This document shows, in pieces, positions 17,350 through 26,300 of a stretch of 29,810 nucleotides of DNA (position 1 is the stretch's first letter; every line of letters starts with the position of its first letter). Made by a program: the position numbers and the translations under genes. The stretch covers positions 7,403 through 37,212 of the forward strand of contig JAIPMN010031318.1 of NCBI GenBank assembly GCA_020650975.1, read 5' to 3'. Origin of the DNA: Apostichopus californicus (taxonomy: Eukaryota > Echinodermata > Holothuroidea > Aspidochirotida > Stichopodidae). The notes below the pieces were generated by a model that saw only the letters and a program-made list of their open reading frames with translations, was not told the origin of the DNA and made no database searches.

Positions 17350-20300
17350 CTGCAGAAAATAAAAAAAGAGAACGTTTCGGTCGTGTATTTCTGCCATTAA
17401 ATCACAATGATATACACAGTGATGAGCCTGGGGTAAAAAAAAAAAATCACGGCACTGTGCAAAAATTGCGGTATAGGCTCTAGTTTGCGTATGCTACAGT
17501 GTGTTAGGATAATAGTTTTTGTCCCCGAGGTAGAAAAGGAAACACGGATATTCCGCGGATTCGCGGAAAAAGCTCATGCCTGTATACATTTCTGAATACA
17601 TAATTATAGCAATGAGGCAGTGGGACCAGAAGAGAAGATAACTTTAATGTTTAAATGATAACAAACAAATAACAGAATCAAATGAGCAGCATAGTTAACT
17701 GTATTAAGACCTTCAAGGTACATTTCGTTAAGTCTTGAAATGAAATGATGACAGTTAGTTGGGGTATCTACTAGTGCTTATAGGGCGAGTTTAATTAAGA
17801 GCTGCAAATTCGTTTCGACTGTAGAGAACTCTCGTGAGGAATAATGACAGACTGCCATCATAGATGTTTATAATCACCGGTTCATTATAAATAACATTGC
17901 TGAAGATAAACTAAACTTATGTCTTTAATGGTTGAAGGCTACATTTCCAATCCTTCAAACAAATTGTTATTCATCAGGCTTCCAAGGCAGACACTCAGAC
18001 ACTTGGCTTGAGGGGGGTATCCAGTTTAACTGTGAACATCGCATGGCTGGGACATAACTACGCAGATTTACAGCTCAACATATTATTAAAATGCAGTTCC
18101 AGCATGCTATCTTGAAGAATGAGAAATACTTGAGAAGCTTACTCAATGAAATTATTCCAGGCTGCGTATGGATTACATGACATATAGACCAATCTCTTCA
18201 TACCCTCACATCTCCTCAGAGTCTGAATTACTCTCCGATCTGAAATAATAATAATAATAAATACAGCATGGTGATGTACTAAGAACACAAGGATTAATAC
18301 TTCTAACAAGATAGCACACAAGGATTAATACTTCTAACGAGATAGCACACAAGGATTAATACTTCTAACGAGATAGGTCACAAGGATTAATACTTCTAAC
18401 GAGATAGGTCACAAGGATTAATACTTCTAACGAGATAGATCACAAGGATTAATACTTCTAACGAGATAGGTCACAAGGATTAATACTATTTACGAGATAG
18501 GTCACAAGGATTAATACTTCTAACGAGATAAATCACAAGGATTAATACTTCTAACGAGATAGGTCACAAGGATTAATACTTCTAACGAGATAGGTCACAA
18601 GGATTAATACTTCTAACGAGATAGGTCACAAGGATTAATACTTCTAACGATGATAGATCACAAGGATTAATACTTCTAACGAGATAGATCACAAGGATTA
18701 ATACTTCTAACGAGATAGATCACAAGGATTAATACCTCTAACAAGATAGGTCACAAGGATTAATACTTCTAACAAGATAGCACAGAAGGATTAATACTTC
18801 TAACGAGATAGGTCACAAGGATTAATATTTCTAACAAGATAGATCACAAGGCAAGATACTTCTAACATAATACCATACAGGGAATGATACTTCTGAAATG
18901 ATATGTTAAAAGAAATGATACTTTTCAAGGGATATCATTTTAGGTATTGTTATACAAGGCCACGACAACTCTGAAAGGATATGTTACAAGGAATTACACT
19001 TGGGCAAGGATTTGTACAATAAATTGATACATCTGAATTGTTACACCCAATGAATGATCCTTTTGCAATGATGCAATGATACTTCTAAAAGGATATCATA
19101 CTAGAATTGATACCCCTTGCCCCTGGCCCACTCTCCCATTACCATATATCACCACCAGCCATGTAGCCGTTATCTTTAATCTTGTACTCACGTAATCCGG
19201 CTCGTGGAGGATCAATAATACCGATCACTTTCTCTGAATCGCTAATGTCTTGCATGACAGAGGGCAGCACATCTTCAGCTTTTCCGCAAATGTAAGTGGC
19301 ATTCTCTATCCCTGTGGACGTATATGGACGGACAGAGATGAGAAATATGGAACCTTGCTTGGTCAATATTTCAATTTATTCTTCCTTCACATTGATTTTG
19401 TCCAGGTGATTGTCTCTTCTCAACTAATGCAAACAAGAGCTGGTATATCTACTGATTGGATATATTGCTATAAATGCCCACTTAACAAACCACAGCTCAC
19501 CACCTCCTCCCCCCTCCCTCTTTCCCCCCCCCCTCCCCCTACACACATCAAACTTAACATGTGACATAACCCCTCTTCCTATCATACCCGTAATTCTTAC
19601 CCATGGAAGACCGCAAACATTTTCAGGTAACTACAGAAAATGAAGCTGAATGCGATGAAGAGTTCAATTGTAGCAATTTTGAGGCTAACATTAAAAATTT
19701 GTGATTTTAAAGATAAACCAGCTGACATCAAAATCTGTTACTTTAGACGACCAGAATTGTACCTGGAATGATGACGTTAGGCAAAATTTTTAAAAATGAC
19801 AAAAATGCAGTCCATAAAATTTTTGAGACACAAAATTTTATGTATTGGGATAGATGATAAATATTTAGCTACCTTGAAGCATTCAAGTGGTTGGAACCAC
19901 ACAAGATCTCTAAGTTAGACTGAGGGGGGTATTCGTAAGAGTGACACAAAAGGTATAGTTTAGCTTTAACACAACGCCAACTTTTGAAATTGTTTCTTTC
20001 TTGCCCTCTTTAAAACAAAGTTGATTATTACCGTTATTCTTGGCATTTACTCTGGCATCTTCCACGGCTTGTTTACATAGCTCCACACCGATGACTCTCT
20101 TCACCCTCTGAGAATAAAGATAACAGAATGGGTGTTTACATTAAATCAGGGGTGGGCAACCTTTTTGAAAGAATGGGCCAGATATAAGGAGTGAAAAATT
20201 GACTGGGCCGCACCTAACCAACGACCTGCTGTTGATCTCATACCTTTGATTCCGAGGACTTTCAAGCAATAGGTGTGTGTACTTAATCTGTATTCACAAA

Positions 20301-23300
20301 AACATAATGTCAATACAGAATAGTTGATTATTAATGGGGATAAAAGGCCTACCTGACTGCATCATTAGTGCCGATAAATTCTAAGCAGCTAGCTCGTTTT
20401 TTGTGATGATGTAAAATAGATTTTTTATTTTTCTTGCGACATCTCACGGGCCGCAAAAATATCACTGGCGGGCCGCATGTGGCCCGCGGGCCGTAGGTTG
20501 CCCACCCCAGCATTAAATCATTCATACTTTCTGAGAGAGAGAAACCACTACATAGTTTGGATAAGCTCATTCACACAAAAAGGAAGTCCATCGCCACACC
20601 TTATCGGTAAAATGCCTCATGAGAGTATTCTCGTATGTCTATGGAAGGCCAATCACGCACCCTAAGATCATTAATGTGCAGCATGGAGGTCACCTGAAGC
20701 TACTCTATTTTGTTAAGGGTCCAGACTCGAAAAGTTTCTACTTACTTCTGGTTCCTCCACTTCCATTATAGCATACTTTGTACTTTGTTTATTGTTCTTT
20801 CATCAGAATTTGAGTAAATTACTCATTGACTCTGTTAATGTTTATACATATGGAAAGAGGAAAATAAACTTGAAACTTGAAACTCACATGAGCTAATGAC
20901 AGTCCAATGGTCCCAGTCCCACAGCAGACGTCTAACAACACCGAGTCTTTGGTGACCTCCGCCCAGTCCCCGGCTGTCTGGAATAATATTTCGGCCGCTT
21001 TCGTGTTTACTGCAGAGGAAAAACAAAACACTCCCATCGGGCATCTCGCGAGACAGAGAGAACAACATCTCTAGAATAAATGTTATAAGTTACAAGGTAT
21101 GCTCATGGCAAAATGAGTCCTGTGTATGATAATGAGTATTAACCGACAAACAGGTTCAGACACCCGACAATACTGAGATAACACTGATTCCACTTTGACC
21201 AAATGGTAGGATTACCATACTTCTTTGGTTGAAAACATGAAACACCCAAGTCCCTCCCTCCCTCCCCTTCAAAGAAAATTTTGATTTTAAAAGTAGGGTT
21301 AACATATAACTGTCCCTGTCAAGTTTCATGCAGCTAGTATGCAGCCATCAATGATAACCAGTAGAACATTTGTACCTGCGTCAGTTGGCCTATATTGTTA
21401 AAACACAGTGATACTTTGGAACATCAACAAAAGACCTTCGCAAAATTAAATTTTCAAATTTCAGCCTGCCGGTGGGACGACATATTTTCGTTGCAAGAAC
21501 GTTACAATCTCAATTTAATGGGGACGTTTCATAAACCCTACCACAAGACAAGATTGCTAGCAACACTCAGGGGAATAACTAGCAAAACTTCAGCTTCCTT
21601 TATGGTCTCCAGAAATACATTCCATACTTGCGTGTGAAGATCTTCCCTCGACCGACATACTTCTATCGAATCAGCATGATTTCCATCCGTTTCGCTATTT
21701 TGACACCAAACAATTATTAGGTTATAGAGTCTCAGACCAGGAAGAAATGTCATTTTGTTTGTGGCAAAAATTCATCCAGGCTACTTTTTTATTTTGAATG
21801 GAGATCTTCATTATGTATTTATAGTATTGTGATATGTTAGTTGTTTTGAGAAGCAAGAAGGCACTGCCAAAATCTAATTTTGCTAAAAGGGGTACCAAAG
21901 CGAAACATACACAAATACAGCTTTTTTCCACACTGCTAATAGCAACAAAAAAACAAAAAAAAAACAACCTAGATATCTTTCTTTTTACTCCAGAAATACA
22001 TATTGGCTGTTCTAGGAAATGGATGAAACTGGATGTTATGTGATATCATCTGGGTAAATGTTTTCTCACAACTATTTATTTGTCTTTTGTAAACTTGTTG
22101 AAGATTATCTCATTGAAATATCTTACATTAGAAAATTTGTTTAATTGTCACTATATTCTGCATCTTTAAGTGTTCATCAAAATGCAAATTTTGGTGAGAC
22201 ATTTTCAGCTCAACTGCCAGAATCATGTCATTTTTTTATCTGAAATTTTGCAGAAAAGTTTTGAAACTGTCTAATAGGACACCCTTTGAAGTTTCAAAAT
22301 GTTTTTACCTTGAAAAAATGCATCCTGTGATATCCTGAACTTTAACCCGAGTAATTCTTCTGTTACGTGGGTATCACCGAGAACAAGATAAAAGTTGGTT
22401 TGGAAACCTTTCTCCTTTAAGCTGAATGAGACAAGATGAAGATAATAGCTGACATTAGATGGCGAGCTAAATTGTATTTGACCAAACAGGAAATTTGATG
22501 GTACTAGGCTGTGCAAAAAAATTAGTAAAATACATAGCAGATAAGCATCTTAATAGCTGGTTGGGGATTGGTTCAGTTTGTCTAACTGACCTACTAAGAA
22601 TTACCAGGCACAATGATAAATTCTACCCGACCTGTGATGAATGGCCTGGTACTGTGATAAATTCTACCCGACCTGTGATGAATGGCCTGGTACTGTGATA
22701 AATACTACCCGACCTGTGATGAATTACCTGGTACTGTGATTAATTCTACCCGACCCATGATGAATGACCTGGTTCTATGATAAACTCTACCCGACCTGTG
22801 ACGAATGACCTGGTACTGTGATAAATTCTACCCAACCTGTGACAAATTGCCTGGTTCTGTGATAAATACTACCCGACCTGTGATGAATTACCTGGTACTG
22901 TGATTAATTCTACCTGACCCATGACGAATGACCTGGTACTGTGATTAATTCTACCCGACCCATGACGAATGACCTGGTTCTATGATAAACTCTACCCGAC
23001 CTGTGACGAATGACCTGGTACTGTGATTAATTCTACCCAACCTGTGACGAATGACCTCGCACTTTGACAAATTGTACCCAACCTGTGACGAATGGCCTGG
23101 TACTGTGATAAACTCTACCCGACCTGTGACAAATTGCCTGGTACTGTGATAAATTCTTACCGACCTGTGATGAATTACCTGGTACTGTGATAAACTCTAC
23201 CCGACTTGTGACAAATTACCTGGTACTGTGATAAATTCTACCCGACCTGTGATGAATTACCTGGTACTGTGATTAATTCTACCCAACCTGTGACGAATGG

Positions 23301-26300
23301 CCTGGTTCTATGATAAATTCTACCCAACCTGTGGTGAGTAGCCTAGGACCATGATGCTACCTAATGGGGTCGCTTCAAAGGTTCTATCCACCAAAATTTT
23401 CATGATAGCATCATAAAAGTTCTTTCAATCAATGAGCAATGCTTTTAAACCATTCTTATTTTAAATCACGGTTTCAGTCGATTAAGTATTTTAATTGGAT
23501 AATTCATTTCACAAGCAACATATTCCCCACTTAACCTTTCAAGAAGGGATTATCCAGTTAATCTCATCTATCGCTCAACTGGTTTGCAGAGATGACGGTT
23601 ACAGAGGGCACTATTTTTTAAATATGTTAACCATGCATGATGCCAGACAACTTAGAAACTGTCTACCGGTTTTTGTATCATACTATTATTTCCAAATGGC
23701 ACATCCAGCAAAGGCTGGCCAGGGGTTATTTAACATACTATTCCAATAAAAGTCAAAATAAACCATGCTTTACAATGAACTGTGTCTATATGTTAATGTT
23801 CTGACAATTTGCTTTTCCTCTCTGTTAATCCTGTCCATCTTTCAATCTTACATTATAGTCGTTAATCTACTACCCCTTCAAACACCTCCTTCTTGTTTTG
23901 TTTCATGCGTACTTCTCACCTTTTACCTACAAGTTGTAAATACAAAGATGTCATCCCAGAGGAAGATCCAGGTCCTGAAGTGAAGTACTCTCTCAGCTTC
24001 TGTTTCTCTGCTTCAAAGTCTTCCTGAAAGATAAAAGATTTATCATTTTTCTAGGGATTTTTTTTTGGACACTTTTTTGCCATGAAAATGCTACAAACAC
24101 AAGATTTCTCTTGGTAGCACAGAATATTGATAATGTTGAGTAAAACGTTGTGAAAAGGAACAACAATCATCTCTCATTTATCCCTGTGTTTATTTCTGTG
24201 AGTGTTCAAACCGATAAGTAGACTAACAGCTGGAGCGAAAAAGGGGGAAAGGGGATGATAGGGATGATGAACTGGTGTAGGGCGACAGTCTGTGGTAACT
24301 ATATTGCAAAAGAGATAATATTATCAAAACTGCATTCCCTTTAACTACGTCTGACAGAAGAATGACCAACACCTAACCACAAAAAAAAAAAAAGCCCTGT
24401 AGAATACAACGATGCAAGAAACATTACCTTTGAAAGGTCCTGAGGGTGTAGCTGGAGGATGGCCATGACCTCTGACCTCTCAGTGGTTCTGACTGTCAGT
24501 TGAGACCAGTGACCCTCGTGGCTGACCACATCAAAGTATCTGAGCTCTGATTGGTCCAAGTAAGCCTGCATATGCTCCACCACTCTCTTGGATCCAGGGG
24601 AGAGGTTTTTACAGGGCAGCGGAGAAGCTACAGCAGTATGGCCTCCTGTGTGTGAGTATCAAGAGCATGGTTCGTTTATGGATTAGTCAAATACAACTAC
24701 TTTTACAATTTCAGCTTTTGTTTCACCTTCTGTCTCTCTCTTGGCTGCTTCATTACAAAGCCAAAATAATACTCTTTTGTTCTACTGATTCGTTAGGTCA
24801 TTTCTGATCTCCATTTAACTTGACAACTTTCTTGCAAGTTTAGGTCTCTTTATCTGAAAACATCTCTTCCACACAGCTTTCACAGTGTTTCTAACAAAAA
24901 TGCTAACTAAATGCAAACACCAAAATCAACCACAGATAAATTATTGCAAGATTGTCAACAAATTTTGATAGAGCAAGGAAAAGTTTTGGCTAGAACAGGA
25001 TTCAAACCACTGCAGTAAAATAGAAGTCACCGGTTCTATTACCATGCTAGCCAAATCGTCTGTGCTCTTTTCAAAATTCTAACAAACTCGATAGTGTCCT
25101 TTATAATGTTTCCTGTCATTCCCTCTGAGTTCATTTCACAAACAGGTCAGTGTTCTGTAAATGAATATTCATTTCTAAATCTACATACTTATTAAATATT
25201 CACCTATAAATTTACATACTTATTAAATATTCATCCACAACTCTACATACTTATTTAAATATTCATCTATTACTCTAAATACAGTACTTAATGTTCATCT
25301 CCAGAACACTTGTCTGTTTTCAATAGTTTGTTTGTAAACAATTTTTTAGTTCTAATTTGAAATAGTGTTCAATATTAGGCATGTAAAGTATGACCCTCAT
25401 TAGTAAATGCAACTCACCACTAATTACTACATCATTATAATTATGGAGACAAACATTAAGTGTGCTGATAAACAAAATCATCTCTCTCTGACATGAAAAT
25501 AAAACTAAACCAAACTTCTAACAAATTTATAATTTCAATCAATGTTAACTATCTTAAAACAATCACAATACTTTGAACAAATTCATAATTAAATTCATAA
25601 TTGTATTATCTATCAACCAGACTAACCTTTGTACTGTCCAATTCTAAAACCAACAATTTTTTCTGCAAAAAAAAAGGGAAACACAGATGCTATATATATG
25701 AACTTTGCTTACAAGTCAAGAGTTATGAAACTTAGTAAATAGAAATATATACATGTATTATATAACGCTGTCATATTTGTGAAAGTCAAGAGCTTAACAT
25801 AATTGTATGGATCAGGGTTTCCCTAACTTTATCCACCCACAAACCCCGGTGGATGTCAGAGTTGTCCACGAACCCCCAACTTTTCGAGACACGATCGGAG
25901 TCATTATTAAGGGGTTAATCAACGGTCTAGCGTGCGTTACTCACAGGATTAATGCACGATCGGGGGATAATGCAAGCGATGCACGAGGGCGGAGCCCGAG
26001 TGCATCCAGCGATAGCATTAACACCCGGAGTGCATTAATCATGTGAGTAACGCACGCTAGACCGTTGATTAACCCCATTCATTCATACACTACCATTTGT
26101 GTGGGGGAAAAATCATAAAACAAAACATTTTTGGTTACATATAACCAAAGATTTATTAAAGTGATGCCCCGTAATTTTACCGTGCGTTACTCACAGGATT
26201 AACCACGGTCAGCTGACCTGAATGGACCAATAGGATTTAGGAATCTTTACTAAGTATGAATGAATATACTATAATACGTATAACAGTGTTTCGTAAAAGA

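Noticed and set aside
18284..18874. CRISPR-like array
   Set aside because: Units are contiguous 31-bp tandem copies with no unique spacers, inside a eukaryotic intron.
22421..22452. Upstream acceptor (CAG about 30 nt earlier) for the LLGL exon of TRMT2A
   Set aside because: It would add residues and break the length match to the family between the LY(F/L) and LLGL blocks. The nearer acceptor fits both phase and spacing.
25807..26046. 79-codon plus-strand open frame
   Set aside because: It lies across the hAT-like end and the palindrome. The frame is open by repeat composition.
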